DNA from: Bathymodiolus japonicus methanotrophic gill symbiont
Lineage (GTDB): Bacteria; Pseudomonadota; Gammaproteobacteria; Methylococcales; Methylomonadaceae
Length of the DNA: 64,000 nt
Direction: 5' to 3'
Assembly (NCBI RefSeq): GCF_019721995.1
Contig: NZ_BLYC01000002.1
Coordinates: 124,001 to 188,000 of the forward strand
Every line of letters begins with the position of its first letter. Position 1 is the first letter of the stretch. Below the pieces are notes generated by a model that worked only from the letters and a program-made list of their open reading frames with translations, was not told the DNA's origin and ran no database searches. This document shows, piece by piece, positions 1 through 9,177 of the stretch. Position numbers and translations under genes: made by a program.

Positions 1-1
1 G

Positions 2-289
2 TACCCCATTTGTGGTGGCGAGCTGGAATCAAAACAAGTAGAAAAGCTATTAAGGGGGGGGGGTAACACTGTTTCAATGAGAGTGTCAGCAGAAGTCTGC
101 TTGCATTGTGGTGAAAGGCTTTACCCTGAAAATGTGGTTAAAGTATTTGAGCAAATAAGAAACAAATTATGCAAACAGGAATTCAGTCATTTCAAAAACC
201 TTGTGAAGTCATGCACTGTTGATGGAGATTGGCTTAATGAAGCTATACAGCCAGTAGCTCAGACGACTAATTATCACCCTCGCGGATAA
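2..289 (+). CDS. YgiT-type zinc-finger protein, 3' part
   Basis: The frame is open from the window edge, so the start lies upstream. Two Cys pairs resemble the knuckle of YgiT/MqsA-type antitoxin zinc fingers: PICGGEL near the visible N-terminus (the first Cys of a CPxC pair would be just outside or replaced by Tyr) and CLHCGERLYP later. In this family the N-terminal Zn domain usually pairs with a small RNase-like toxin encoded next door. A run of ten G residues (54-63) encodes a Gly-rich turn between the knuckles and is a likely slippage site. The last 35 residues do not resemble the usual family ending. It lies 4 bp before a nucleotidyltransferase gene. The family call is fairly safe; the partner is not visible. 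Confidence 0.6.
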   Translation, partial: YPICGGELESKQVEKLLRGGGNTVSMRVSAEVCLHCGERLYPENVVKVFEQIRNKLCKQEFSHFKNLVKSCTVDGDWLNEAIQPVAQTTNYHPRG

Positions 290-293
290 ACCT

Positions 294-578
294 ATGCGCT
301 TAACAAAGGATGAAATCAATAATATTAAAAACAGCGTTTTAACACTGGATGCCAGTGCCGATGTTTATTTGTTTGGAAGTCGTGTTGATGATAGCAAACG
401 TGGTGGCGATATAGATTTGTTGATCACCTCAACAAGATTGAATGAACAGAATTTAAGAACAATTCGTAGGCAGTTTTTTGATCGCTTTGGTGAACAGAAA
501 ATGGACCTGTTTCTTGATGCAGGGGATACAAATAACGCATTTATTAATATGATTAAACCCAATGCGATTAAATTATGA
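294..578 (+). CDS. MNT-type minimal nucleotidyltransferase (antitoxin of a HEPN/MNT pair)
   Basis: This 94-residue protein has the core of the DNA polymerase beta-type minimal nucleotidyltransferases: LFGSRVDD followed by GGDIDLLI, giving the GS motif and the D-x-D metal ligands, with a third acidic position likely in KMDLFLD. In the MNT/HEPN family the MNT protein neutralises the HEPN RNase, in studied cases by adding nucleotides to it. The stop overlaps the start of the next gene by 4 bp, as expected for translational coupling of such a pair. No separate promoter is evident. It could act on another substrate, but the adjacent HEPN gene makes the antitoxin role the best reading. Confidence 0.8.
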   Translation: MRLTKDEINNIKNSVLTLDASADVYLFGSRVDDSKRGGDIDLLITSTRLNEQNLRTIRRQFFDRFGEQKMDLFLDAGDTNNAFINMIKPNAIKL

Positions 579-1027
579 GTCTGGTTTATCTACAAGAACT
601 GAGTCTTGCTCTGGAGAAACAGCTATTTTGGCTGGATTATTCTTATCAGCAGGTAAAAGATCTATCTTCCCCCGATAAATTTAGCATAGAAGAATTTAAT
701 CAGTTCGAAAACTTATGTAGTCGTTATGTGCGGACAATTGATTTTTTAGTGCGTAAATATTTCCGCTGTCTTGATGTTGAATTTGAAAATCAAGGAACTC
801 TGATGGATGTTGTCAATAATGCGCATAAGCGCGGACTCTTTTTAGATATTGAATCGACCAGGCAAAATAAAGATATTCGTAATGAAATTGTGCATGAATA
901 TTTAGATGATGCTCTGCAAAGTGTTTTTGCTGACGTGTTAAAAACATCGCCAGACCTACTTGCAATTGGACGTAATGCCTTGCAATATTCGCAACGATAT
1001 ATCCGCGCTAAAGATACGCAGTCGTGA
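575..1027 (+). CDS. HEPN-domain protein, probable toxin partner
   Basis: This all-helical 150-residue protein carries RNEIVHEY, the R-x4-H motif of HEPN RNases, near residues 108-115. The gene starts 4 bp inside the MNT gene, and its own stop overlaps the GTG start of uvrB (shared GTGA). It is thus the middle cistron of a coupled MNT-HEPN-uvrB transcript. In known HEPN/MNT modules the HEPN protein is a ribonuclease held inactive by the MNT partner. The motif and pairing are seen directly; the RNase activity is inferred from family knowledge. Overlap with a DNA-repair gene is unusual for a mobile toxin-antitoxin cassette and may simply reflect its landing site. Confidence 0.75.
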   Translation: MSLVYLQELSLALEKQLFWLDYSYQQVKDLSSPDKFSIEEFNQFENLCSRYVRTIDFLVRKYFRCLDVEFENQGTLMDVVNNAHKRGLFLDIESTRQNKDIRNEIVHEYLDDALQSVFADVLKTSPDLLAIGRNALQYSQRYIRAKDTQS

Positions 1028-3027
1028 GCAAGCTATTTAATATAAAAAGCCCATTTAAACCAGCAGGCGACCAACCTGCAGCAATTAAGAAATTGGTTGA
1101 GGGCCTGGTAGATGGAGAGGTGCATCAGACGCTATTAGGTGTAACGGGGTCAGGAAAAACCTTTACTATCGCCAATATGATTAATGAGATACAACGCCCG
1201 GCGATGATTATGGCGCCGAATAAAACCCTAGCAGCACAGCTCTACGGGGAAATGAAGGAGTTTTTTCCGGAAAACAGTGTCGAGTATTTTGTTTCTTATT
1301 ACGATTATTATCAGCCTGAAGCCTATGTGCCTGCGTCAGATACCTTTATAGATAAAGATGCGTCGCGCAATGAGCATATAGAACAAATGCGCCTATCTGC
1401 AACTAAAACATTGCTAGAGCGCAAGGACACCATTGTTGTTGCCACCGTGTCAGCTATCTATGGTCTAGGGGAGCCAGAGTCCTATTTTAAGATGGTCTTG
1501 CACCTGGTGCGCGGAGATATGCTCAAGCAACGCGATATTTTGCGCCGTTTAGCCAATATGCAATACACCCGCAATGATATTGAATTACGCCGGGGAACTT
1601 ATCGTGTGCGCGGTGATGTTATCGACATATTCCCGGCTGAATCAGACGAAGCTGCATTACGTATCGAATTGTTTGACGATGAAATCGAGCGCCTATCTTT
1701 ATTCGACCCCTTAACAGGTGAAATTTTACACCGAGTTGCGCGTTATACCATTTATCCGAGAAGTCACTATGTAGCACCTCGCGAAAGATTGCTGGAAGCA
1801 GTAGAAAAAATCAAAGTCGAGTTAAAAGAACGCCTAGAGCAATTACGCTCGCTTAACAAATTAGTCGAAGCGCAGCGCCTGGAGCAGCGTACTTTATTTG
1901 ATATAGAAATGATCTACGAAGTGGGCTATTGCTCCGGAATCGAAAATTATTCACGCTATTTATCTGGGCGGGATGATGGCGAATCACCTCCGACCATGTT
2001 TGATTATTTACCCAAGAATGCGGTAGTTATTATTGATGAAAGTCATGTGACTGTGCCGCAAATAGGGGCGATGTATAAAGGCGACCGCTCACGTAAAGAA
2101 ACCCTGGTTGAATACGGCTTTAGATTGCCTTCAGCGCTGGATAATAGACCCATGAGGTTTGATGAATTTGAAGCCCAGATAGGGCAAAGAATTTATGTAT
2201 CAGCGACGCCAAGTAAGTATGAAAAAGAACATTCAGGGCAATTTATCGAGCAAGTAGTCAGGCCAACAGGTTTACTGGATCCGGAAATAGAAGTGCGCCC
2301 CGCGACCACCCAGGTGGATGATTTATTATCTGAAATAAACCTGCATGTAGAAAAAAAAGAACGGGTCTTAGTGACCACATTAACCAAAAGAATGTCCGAA
2401 GATCTAACTGAATACCTAATGGAACATGGTGTGCGTGTGCGCTATTTACATTCAGATGTAGATACCGTGGAACGGGTGGAAATTATTCGTGATTTACGTC
2501 TGGGTGTATTTGATGTACTGGTGGGCATTAACTTATTGCGTGAGGGTCTGGATATACCTGAAGTGTCTTTAGTTGCTATTCTGGATGCCGATAAAGAGGG
2601 CTTTTTGCGCTCGGTGGTTTCATTGATTCAAACCATCGGACGGGCAGCGAGAAATGCCAATGGCAAGGCAATCCTGTACGGCGATAAAGTAACAAAATCG
2701 ATGGCTCAAGCTATAGAAGAAACACAGCGCCGCCGCGAAAAGCAGATAGAATTTAATAGGCAGCGGGGTATAACGCCTACGACAATTTTTAAATCTGTCA
2801 CTGATATTTTAGAGCTTACCATCCCCGGGGCAGGACTGAATCAAACATCAAAACTTAAAGTAGCCGAAGATGGTGCAAGTTACAAAGGGTTATCCGCAAA
2901 AGATAAACAGAAAAAGTTAGCACAACTAGAAGACCAGATGTATAAACATGCTAAAAACCTGGAATTTGAAGAGGCTGCACGAGTCAGGGATGAAATAAAA
3001 CAATTACAGGCAGAAATGTTGATATAA
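1024..3027 (+). CDS. uvrB: UvrABC excinuclease subunit B
   Basis: This 667-residue protein is full length for UvrB, the ATP-dependent damage-verification subunit of nucleotide excision repair, which is loaded by UvrA and recruits UvrC. Visible landmarks are Walker A GVTGSGKT at residues 39-46, the beta-hairpin region around [13 protein letters not shown] (about 92-104) that clamps DNA, the DESH Walker B box near 338, helicase motifs with GRAARN, and the C-terminal UVR coiled segment (about 625-660) that contacts UvrC. GTG is used as start because it gives the standard N-terminus [11 protein letters not shown] and overlaps the previous stop by 4 bp. No LexA-like box is visible just upstream. 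Nothing looks broken. Confidence 0.97.
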   Translation: MSKLFNIKSPFKPAGDQPAAIKKLVEGLVDGEVHQTLLGVTGSGKTFTIANMINEIQRPAMIMAPNKTLAAQLYGEMKEFFPENSVEYFVSYYDYYQPEAYVPASDTFIDKDASRNEHIEQMRLSATKTLLERKDTIVVATVSAIYGLGEPESYFKMVLHLVRGDMLKQRDILRRLANMQYTRNDIELRRGTYRVRGDVIDIFPAESDEAALRIELFDDEIERLSLFDPLTGEILHRVARYTIYPRSHYVAPRERLLEAVEKIKVELKERLEQLRSLNKLVEAQRLEQRTLFDIEMIYEVGYCSGIENYSRYLSGRDDGESPPTMFDYLPKNAVVIIDESHVTVPQIGAMYKGDRSRKETLVEYGFRLPSALDNRPMRFDEFEAQIGQRIYVSATPSKYEKEHSGQFIEQVVRPTGLLDPEIEVRPATTQVDDLLSEINLHVEKKERVLVTTLTKRMSEDLTEYLMEHGVRVRYLHSDVDTVERVEIIRDLRLGVFDVLVGINLLREGLDIPEVSLVAILDADKEGFLRSVVSLIQTIGRAARNANGKAILYGDKVTKSMAQAIEETQRRREKQIEFNRQRGITPTTIFKSVTDILELTIPGAGLNQTSKLKVAEDGASYKGLSAKDKQKKLAQLEDQMYKHAKNLEFEEAARVRDEIKQLQAEMLI

Positions 3028-3030
3028 CTA

Positions 3031-3058
3031 TTGCAAAAATAGTCACCTTAGATATAAT
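3031..3058 (+). promoter_or_regulatory. sigma-70 promoter for tRNA-Val pair
   Basis: TTGCAA at 3031-3036 and a perfect TATAAT at 3053-3058 are separated by 16 bp and lie 34 bp before the first tRNA-Val. The GC-rich CCCGC after the -10 box is consistent with a stable-RNA discriminator. Confidence 0.7.
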
Positions 3059-3092
3059 ACCCGCTCTTGACTTATCTCAGTTAAGATTAGAT

Positions 3093-3169
3093 AGGCGTGT
3101 AGCTCAGTTGGTTAGAGCATCACCATTACATGGTGAGGGTCAGTAGTTCGAATCTATTCGCGCCTACCA
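3093..3169 (+). tRNA. tRNA-Val (anticodon TAC)
   Basis: The cloverleaf is complete. The acceptor stem AGGCGTG pairs with CGCGCCT (one G-U), the D arm is GCTC/GAGC, the anticodon stem TCACC/GGTGA encloses the loop ATTACAT, giving anticodon TAC, and the T arm contains TTCGAAT. CCA is encoded. The second copy, 20 bp downstream, has a different anticodon, so the pair covers valine codons together. Confidence 0.93.
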
Positions 3170-3189
3170 AAAGATATTTAAGATTCTCT

Positions 3190-3266
3190 AGGCGCGTAGC
3201 TCAGTTGGTTAGAGCACTACCTTGACATGGTAGGGGTCGGTGATTCGAATTCACTCGTGCCTACCA
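3190..3266 (+). tRNA. tRNA-Val (anticodon GAC)
   Basis: Acceptor AGGCGCG pairs with CGTGCCT. The anticodon stem CTACC/GGTAG encloses TTGACAT, giving anticodon GAC (valine). The T loop is TTCGAAT and CCA is encoded. Its 3' end is part of the following terminator stem. Confidence 0.93.
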
Positions 3267-3293
3267 TCTAAACTCCTATTTTAGATGGTATTT
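3262..3293 (+). terminator. terminator of tRNA-Val transcript
   Basis: TACCATCTAAA (3262-3272) pairs with TTTAGATGGTA (3280-3290) around a 7 bp loop, followed by a short T run. The left arm uses the encoded CCA end of the tRNA. No gene is seen in the next 180 bp before the IS6 copy. Confidence 0.6.
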
Positions 3294-3471
3294 CAAAAGG
3301 TTTAATTTCATCAGCATAAAAAGAGCGGATACTACTATTCACTCAAATTCTAATGCTACTTACTTAAGACGCTATTAACAGCGCGCTACTAGCTTGTTCT
3401 TCTGATTCCGGCGTGGCGTGTGCTTTTCTTTTCTGTTGGCTGATAGGCATTGACGTAATGATACTCAATAA

Positions 3472-4283
3472 GGTTCTGTCGCAATAATTATCAAAAGCGC
3501 AGAGCTCCTGGTCTTCAGGCATAACTATCCTGCTAAAGCCATAAACTGCTTATAAGCAGGAATATTTTCCTCAGACAATTGTCCCTTTCGGATCATATGT
3601 GCTGTTTCAATTCCATCAATGGTTGCTTGAGCGGAGTGAAACGCTTTAAAGCCCATCATTGGCTTTGTTATTTTTTTGATAAATCGATGATCCTGTTCGA
3701 TGATGTTATTCAAATATTTAACCTGTAATATGTCGATCATAGTGGCAAACCCAGCAAGGATTAACAAGAGGTTAATATTGGCTAATCCTGCATAGTTAGC
3801 GCCACTTTTATCCATAACGACCTTATCAGGAAAGCCATTATTGTTAATCGTTTGTTTGAAAAATGCGGTTGCAGCCTCTTCATCACGGCGCTCAGAAAGC
3901 ATAAAATCAAGCGTATCACCGTGACTATCAACAGCTCGGTATAAATAGGTCCACTGACCCTTCACTTTGATATACGTTTCATCCATGCGCCACGATTTAT
4001 TTGTTTCTCGTTTCTGAGATTTAGCTTTTACAGCAATGTCGGGCGAATAACGGATCACCCAACGATTGAGCGTAGCATGATCCACTTCAACACCTCTTTC
4101 TTCCATAATTTCTTCAAGGTCGCGATACGAAACGCCATACCTGACATAAAAGAAAACAGCATAAAGAATGACATCTTTTTGAAAGTGAGTGCCTTTGAAG
4201 CTGAGCATGTGATCCACCTTTTATTGAAATTTAGAATTATGATAGCAGATAGCGTTGGGAAGGGGGATTTATGCGACAGAACC
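3472..4283 (-). mobile_element. IS6-family insertion sequence
   Basis: An 812 bp element bounded by the inverted repeats GGTTCTGTCGCA (3472) and TGCGACAGAACC (ending 4283), with one transposase gene on the minus strand. The 8 bp flanks (CTCAATAA and GTATTATT) do not match, so the usual 8 bp duplication of the family is not preserved. This suggests cointegrate resolution or later recombination. Confidence 0.85.
3525..4217 (-). CDS. IS6-family transposase
   Basis: A 230-residue DDE transposase of normal length for IS6/IS26-like elements. The N-terminal part (MLSFKGTHFQKDVILYAV, then YRDLEEIMEERGVEVDHATL) is the usual helix-turn-helix zone. The catalytic triad is readable as DETYIKVKGQWTYLYRAVD (first D), VVMDKSGANY (second D) and NIIEQDHRFIK (E, with the K/R ladder). 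The frame is intact and fills the element. IS6 elements move by copy-in cointegration, so this copy could anchor deletions or inversions with other copies elsewhere. Confidence 0.9.
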   Translation of the reverse strand: MDHMLSFKGTHFQKDVILYAVFFYVRYGVSYRDLEEIMEERGVEVDHATLNRWVIRYSPDIAVKAKSQKRETNKSWRMDETYIKVKGQWTYLYRAVDSHGDTLDFMLSERRDEEAATAFFKQTINNNGFPDKVVMDKSGANYAGLANINLLLILAGFATMIDILQVKYLNNIIEQDHRFIKKITKPMMGFKAFHSAQATIDGIETAHMIRKGQLSEENIPAYKQFMALAG

Positions 4284-4371
4284 GTATTATTTGGTAATTA
4301 AATATCTTTTTACTTTAATAGTTATCACAATCTGGTATCTTTAAGCGCATGTAATCTTATGAGTAAAGATA

Positions 4372-5097
4372 ATGCACCGCAAAGTATTACACGAATGGTT
4401 TACCACGCCTAAAGGCCAGATTTTACAACAGCAGGAAACGGCTTTTTTAAAGCGTTCTATTACCGTTAGTTGCAAGCAGGTTATTGTACAAATCGGCGCC
4501 CTGGGCTGGGAAAATGATTTTATTGATTGCAGCCTGTATGAGCAATTTTATGTGATGGATGATGAACAGAGTCCATGGTATGGGAGCAAATTACTCAGGG
4601 CGACGACTGTCGGCCTACCTTTTAAGACTGCTTCTGTCGATATGGTTATCTTGCCGCACTTACTGGAATTTGACCAGCATAAACATCAGGTTTTGCGTGA
4701 AGTAGAGCGTATTTTAAAACCTGAAGGCAAGTTAACTATTATTAGCTTTAATCCGTGGAATATTTATATAAATCTGCAATATATGCGCCGTAGGGAAAAA
4801 AATACGCCCTGGTTTCCTGGTCTAGTCAGTCGCACTCGGATTGAAGGCTGGTTGCGTTTATTAAATTTTGAAGTTGAACTAGCCGCAGGGTTTAACTTTG
4901 ACGCAACACGAATTAATTCAGGGCATGCAGAGGGAAGAGGGCAGGAGTTACGTGTTGCAGCTTTTGGTATTAAAGCGATTAAAAGGAGTTATCACCTTAT
5001 CCCACTAGCACCAGTAAAAGACTATCAACCCAGAGTTGCAATGGCAAGGATAATAGATATACCTATAAGGCAAAGACAAAATGACGCAGATAGTTGA
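4372..5097 (+). CDS. class I SAM-dependent methyltransferase (rnhA-linked type)
   Basis: A 241-residue protein with a Rossmann-type methyltransferase core. The glycine-rich motif I is degenerate ([11 protein letters not shown], about 41-51). Motif IV-like [12 protein letters not shown] follows, and [22 protein letters not shown] is the characteristic post-core strand. In many gammaproteobacteria a methyltransferase of this type sits directly upstream of rnhA, as here, where the two genes overlap by 17 bp. The substrate is unknown. The start at 4372 is preceded by AAGATA and fits the family length. It is probably cotranscribed with rnhA. Confidence 0.75.
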   Translation: MHRKVLHEWFTTPKGQILQQQETAFLKRSITVSCKQVIVQIGALGWENDFIDCSLYEQFYVMDDEQSPWYGSKLLRATTVGLPFKTASVDMVILPHLLEFDQHKHQVLREVERILKPEGKLTIISFNPWNIYINLQYMRRREKNTPWFPGLVSRTRIEGWLRLLNFEVELAAGFNFDATRINSGHAEGRGQELRVAAFGIKAIKRSYHLIPLAPVKDYQPRVAMARIIDIPIRQRQNDADS

Positions 5098-5515
5098 GAT
5101 ATACACCGATGGTGCCTGTCGTGGAAACCCCGGGCCTGGAGGTTGGGGAGTCTGGTTAAAAAGAGGTCAATCTGAAAAGCAACTGTACGGTGGTGAGCAG
5201 CAGACGACTAATAATCGCATGGAGCTTATGGCAGCCATTCAGGCGCTGGAAGCATTAAATAGACCATGCGCCGTTAAGCTATACAGTGATTCCAGGTATG
5301 TTTTACAGGGAATTACCGAATGGATGACTAACTGGAAAAAACGCGGCTGGAAAACCGCAGCCAAAAAGCCAGTCAAAAATGAAGATCTATGGCGACGGCT
5401 GGACAGTGTGATGCAGAAGCATCAAATCGATTGGATATGGGTGAAGGGGCATTCAGGTAATCCAGGTAATGAGAAGGCAGATCAATTAGCAAATCTGGGG
5501 ATTGACACTTTATAA
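5081..5515 (+). CDS. rnhA: ribonuclease HI
   Basis: This 144-residue enzyme cleaves RNA in RNA-DNA hybrids (R-loops, primers). All catalytic residues are in place: D10 in [17 protein letters not shown]48 in NNRMELMA, D70 in YSDSRYV, H124 in [10 protein letters not shown] and D134 in EKADQLA. The length is typical of RNase HI lacking extra domains. It overlaps the upstream methyltransferase by 17 bp, so translation is probably coupled. Confidence 0.96.
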   Translation: MTQIVEIYTDGACRGNPGPGGWGVWLKRGQSEKQLYGGEQQTTNNRMELMAAIQALEALNRPCAVKLYSDSRYVLQGITEWMTNWKKRGWKTAAKKPVKNEDLWRRLDSVMQKHQIDWIWVKGHSGNPGNEKADQLANLGIDTL

Positions 5516-5615
5516 ACAATTTGGATTCCTATATTCTAATGGGAATTCATACGCAGCTACTTTACGCTCCCCCCTTAGGAAGCAGAATTTATTCATACCC
5601 GAAGCTATATATTCC

Positions 5616-5682
5616 GTAGGATGAGCTGAGGAACGAAGCGCCCCATTGTGTGTGATGCGCTTCGTTCCTCAGCTTATCCTAT
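5616..5682. repeat. REP-like inverted pair (GTAG palindrome)
   Basis: GTAGGATGAGCTGAGGAACG at 5616 is mirrored by GATGCGCTTCGTTCCTCAGC later, ending ATCCTAT at 5682. It belongs to the same family as the palindromes at 28313, 31525, 31699, 34480 and 37584. It may also serve as a terminator for rnhA. The rest of the 306 bp between rnhA and sbcB shows no gene. Confidence 0.75.
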
Positions 5683-5821
5683 AGGTTCCGGATTTTATTT
5701 AATTCTCAATCCTTACAGGTCTACATAGCGCTTCGGAACAGCTAATTTTTTCTGCAAAGCTGCAACTATCTGTTACATTAACAATTCTATGTAAGCTCTT
5801 TGCAGAAATTTAATAACGCGT

Positions 5822-7270
5822 ATGACAGAAAATAGCTTCTACTGGCATGATTATGAAACCTTTGGCGTTGACCCGCAGAGGGATAGAGCAGTGCAGTTTG
5901 CTGGTATCAGAACAGACTATGATTTTAATATTATCAGTAAGCCCCTGGTTATTTATTGCCGGCCTGCTGATGAGACCTTGCCACAACCTGAAGCTTGTTG
6001 TGTGACCGGAATAACGCCACAACTTGCTGCGCAAAAAGGTGTTTGTGAGGCTGAGTTTATTGCGCAGATTTATCAGCAAATGGTGCAAGAAAATACCTGT
6101 ACTCTGGGTTATAACAATTTACGCTTTGATGATGAAGTGACGCGTAATCTTTTGTATCGCAATTTTTATGACCCTTATGCCAGAGAATGGCAAAATGGTA
6201 ATTCTCGCTGGGATTTAATTGACCTTATTCGTACCGTCCATGCACTACGGCCTGAAGGCATACGCTGGCCAGTAGATGACGAAGGCAAGATCAGCTTCCG
6301 CCTGGAAAAGCTCACCGCAGAAAATGGCATCGAACATGCCGAGGCTCATGATGCCTTATCGGATGTTTATGCGACCATCGCCTTAGCCAAATTAATTCAC
6401 CACGCACAGCCCAGACTATTTGAGTTTTTCTTGCGCAATCGTGGCAAACACCAGGTCAAGCAGTTGCTGCAACTGGGTAGCTATACACCGCTAGTGCATG
6501 TCTCTGGAATGTATGGCGCGGAAAAACAATATTTAGCACTGGTTTTACCTGTCTGCCAGCACCCGGTAAATAATAATGGCATCATCGTCTATGATTTATC
6601 TATCGACCCGGAAGCGATGCTAAGCTTGTCTGCCGAAGAGATTCAGCAGCGTATATTCACGGCTAAAGCAGATTTACCTGTAGGGGTTGAGCGCATCCCT
6701 TTAAAGACAGTTCATATTAATAAATGCCCCATTGTTGCTCCAGCAAAGGTATTGCGTGCCTGTGATGCCGAGAGATTAGGCATCGATATTACAAAATGTC
6801 AGAAACATAAGGACTTAATCCAGCAGTCTGGCGATTTACAAAGCAGACTGCATCAGGTATTCAGTGGGCACTCTTTTTCAGTTGATGCAGACCCAGACCC
6901 TGATTTAATGATCTATAGTGGTGGCTTTTTTTCTAATCAAGATAAACAGATGATGGATAAGCTGCGCTCCACAAAGCCAACTCAGTTAGCGAGCTTTTCT
7001 TTTCCGCGGGGAGGTGCAAGGCTAGAAGAAATGCTATTTAGATACAGGGCAAGAAATTACCCAGAGACGTTAAACAGTGCTGAAAAGTCACGTTGGCAGA
7101 AGTTTTGCCTGGCTCGGTTAAGCCATATAGATACCACCGGCTTTCTTGATTTCAATAACTACCAGGCTAAAATTAAGCAATTAAGACAGCAAGCAGATGT
7201 AGACCAGCATTTGCTCGATCAACTGGAGCAGTATGCGCTTGATTTAAAAAATAAATTACATTCTAAGTAG
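5822..7270 (+). CDS. sbcB: exodeoxyribonuclease I
   Basis: A 482-residue 3'-5' single-strand DNA exonuclease of the DnaQ-like (DEDD) superfamily, used in mismatch repair and recombination. The DEDD residues are visible: D10 and E12 in WHDYETFGVDP, a further Asp in GYNNLRFDDEVTR (about 100-112), and Asp in AHDALSDVYA (about 177-186). The SH3-like and C-terminal helical domains follow (GKHQVKQLLQL, then the helical tail ending LDLKNKLHSK). The length matches the family. It is a monocistronic gene, convergent with the next gene on the minus strand. Confidence 0.95.
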   Translation: MTENSFYWHDYETFGVDPQRDRAVQFAGIRTDYDFNIISKPLVIYCRPADETLPQPEACCVTGITPQLAAQKGVCEAEFIAQIYQQMVQENTCTLGYNNLRFDDEVTRNLLYRNFYDPYAREWQNGNSRWDLIDLIRTVHALRPEGIRWPVDDEGKISFRLEKLTAENGIEHAEAHDALSDVYATIALAKLIHHAQPRLFEFFLRNRGKHQVKQLLQLGSYTPLVHVSGMYGAEKQYLALVLPVCQHPVNNNGIIVYDLSIDPEAMLSLSAEEIQQRIFTAKADLPVGVERIPLKTVHINKCPIVAPAKVLRACDAERLGIDITKCQKHKDLIQQSGDLQSRLHQVFSGHSFSVDADPDPDLMIYSGGFFSNQDKQMMDKLRSTKPTQLASFSFPRGGARLEEMLFRYRARNYPETLNSAEKSRWQKFCLARLSHIDTTGFLDFNNYQAKIKQLRQQADVDQHLLDQLEQYALDLKNKLHSK

Positions 7271-7367
7271 GGCTGAAATAGCTTTATAATACAGCGCGTA
7301 ACCGTGATTAGAAAAAGTCTCACAGATCTCTTTGCGCACAGTATTGATGTTCAGCCTGAACTTACTG

Positions 7368-8750
7368 TTACAAATTTAAGAATGTTTCTTCTTTTTTGTT
7401 ATTAGCGGCTAAAGAGCTGGTATTAAAGGTGTTGTTGAGTGATTGTACCAAGCCTTTGGCACGTGTTTTTATCATCTCTAATGTTTCCTTGACATCTTTG
7501 TTCCAGCCTACCGGTTTTTCATAAGGGAGCAAAATTCGCCAAAAAGTTAAACTTTTGTCAAATAAAGCGGCCAGGTTTTCCATTAGCCCTAACTCTTTCT
7601 GGCGCTCAAGCAGCTTTTTACGGATAAATCTAGCGTGGATTTTACTGCTATAAATATGTAGGTGAATCATTGTGACCACAAGCAAAAATAAAAAAATCGA
7701 TGCGATAAAAGGATCAAGCAGTAATGCGACTAGCCCAAATTGAATTTCACCCGCAACTAGTGTCAGAGCAATAAAGCTAAGTACCACGATAACGGTAAAA
7801 TGTGAGCGATCTTTCCACAGCACGATGGCTTTTTTAACTTCATGTATAACTACCGAATCAAATTCATCGATATGCCGCTCTAGTGTATGCAAAATACGGT
7901 ACGCACTTTCGACATCGATGTTTGCGAGTTTTTGTTCTATTGCCAGTTGGTTATTAGTTTCAGTACTTTGCTTTAAGACAAAAAATTGACCTGACTGTAG
8001 TCCAAGCTTGCTTAACTGTTGCTTCCAGCTGGCGAGGTCAACATTATTGGCACTACCCTGAGCCTGATTGATGACATAGATAAACTTCCCGGGATTATGG
8101 CTTGCAGTCGTCATTTTCAGGAAAGGCTTAAGTTCTTGCTGAACATCTTCCAGATTTGGCTTGCTGGCATCGAGAAATACAAAGACAAGATCAGAAAGTG
8201 TCGCTGCGTGTTCACGTAAAAGCGCAACACCTTCGCTCTTAATTTTGGCAGAAAAACCAGGAGCAAGAATAATTGTTTTGTCTTTTAACTTAGGGCTATT
8301 ATTGGTGGTTAATTCCAGGTAAGTATTGATATGCCTGCTTTCGCCAGATTCAAGTTGCTCCAGGCGATCGCTAATATGGTAAAAAGGAAGGCGTGGATCA
8401 CCATCAACAGCGGTACCTGGTAAGGCGATGGGCGTTTCATCAGGGCGATAGATGAGAACAGTAAAGTGTGAGTGATTAGTAAAGGCGTCGATAGCCGGAG
8501 TTGTTGTATCCAGATAGCGGTTGATAAATTCATTGCGCCCTGAAGACGGGTCACCTATTACAGTTATTATAGGCGACCATGAGGTCTTATTGGCTAATGA
8601 GTCATCCATGCCTATAAGTCCCAGGTCATATGCTACCTGGTCCAGTTCATGATAAAGCCTGAATGCCTGCAGTAATGCCGGATTTTTATCCGCAAGTTGT
8701 TGTTCCAGTAGATGCTGTGAGGAGCTTACAGATTTTTCAGTTGTACTCAT
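7368..8750 (-). CDS. membrane GTPase-like protein with degenerate P-loop
   Basis: This 460-residue protein has an N-terminal P-loop-type domain: VIGDPSSGRNEFINRYL at about 64-80, where the usual GxxxxGK[ST] Lys is Arg. LAPGFSAK stands where a DxxG switch is expected, and VINQAQG replaces NKxD. Two strongly hydrophobic segments (about 316-362) form a hairpin through the inner membrane, followed by a basic cytosolic helical tail with many K, R and E residues. The architecture resembles bacterial dynamin-like/EHD proteins but with weakened nucleotide motifs. Function is unknown. The gene stands alone between sbcB (convergent) and the A element at 8863. Confidence 0.55.
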   Translation of the reverse strand: MSTTEKSVSSSQHLLEQQLADKNPALLQAFRLYHELDQVAYDLGLIGMDDSLANKTSWSPIITVIGDPSSGRNEFINRYLDTTTPAIDAFTNHSHFTVLIYRPDETPIALPGTAVDGDPRLPFYHISDRLEQLESGESRHINTYLELTTNNSPKLKDKTIILAPGFSAKIKSEGVALLREHAATLSDLVFVFLDASKPNLEDVQQELKPFLKMTTASHNPGKFIYVINQAQGSANNVDLASWKQQLSKLGLQSGQFFVLKQSTETNNQLAIEQKLANIDVESAYRILHTLERHIDEFDSVVIHEVKKAIVLWKDRSHFTVIVVLSFIALTLVAGEIQFGLVALLLDPFIASIFLFLLVVTMIHLHIYSSKIHARFIRKKLLERQKELGLMENLAALFDKSLTFWRILLPYEKPVGWNKDVKETLEMIKTRAKGLVQSLNNTFNTSSLAANNKKEETFLNL

Positions 8751-8862
8751 TTGATTTAAGAACCGTTTAGTCGATGATTTATTAAGTAAAGGGGTATTTC
8801 CTCGTTTTCAAGTAGCAAACATAACCATAGCTCAAGCAAAAATTATAAAGCTTGTTGGCAAT

Positions 8863-9157
8863 CGCTGAAAATCAGGGAAACGGAGCCTAAGCGAAGTGAT
8901 GATTTTTAGTCCGCGATAGCCGTAGGGCCGTTATTTTGTCGGAGTCTGAGCGTTAGCGAAGGTGGAGACAAAATAAAAGGCCATCCGACACGGCGTCAAG
9001 TCATTTGGAGCCTATGTTCCGACCCCTTGTTGGGTCGGGACGAGGTGACGAGGACGAATCGGGGCCGCCGGAGGCATAAGTGGTCGCGTTAAGTTTTTGC
9101 TGCTTGCTTGGGCTGGGATGCCCAAAACAAGCTTTCGCAAAAATAGCGACTCCCCGT
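8863..9157 (+). mobile_element. A element copy 1 (295 bp structured element)
   Basis: This is one of eight 295 bp copies running from CGCTGAAAATC to ACTCCCC plus two variable bases. Internal hairpins include TTATTTTGTC/GACAAAATAA, CCGACCC/GGGTCGG and GCTTG..GGGC/GCCC..CAAGC. The four bases before it are CAAT. It sits 20 bp past the ispG stop, in the intergenic space. It is nearly identical to the copies at 17051, 21831 and 52440 (variant with AGCCTAAGCG). Reading frames inside it are not genes. Confidence 0.9.
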
Positions 9158-9177
9158 TATTCGCTTTGTCGTCAGTT

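Noticed and set aside
7271-7367. Short GTG-initiated frame between sbcB and the GTPase-like gene
   Set aside because: It is under 35 codons, runs into the end of the opposite gene, and matches no family.
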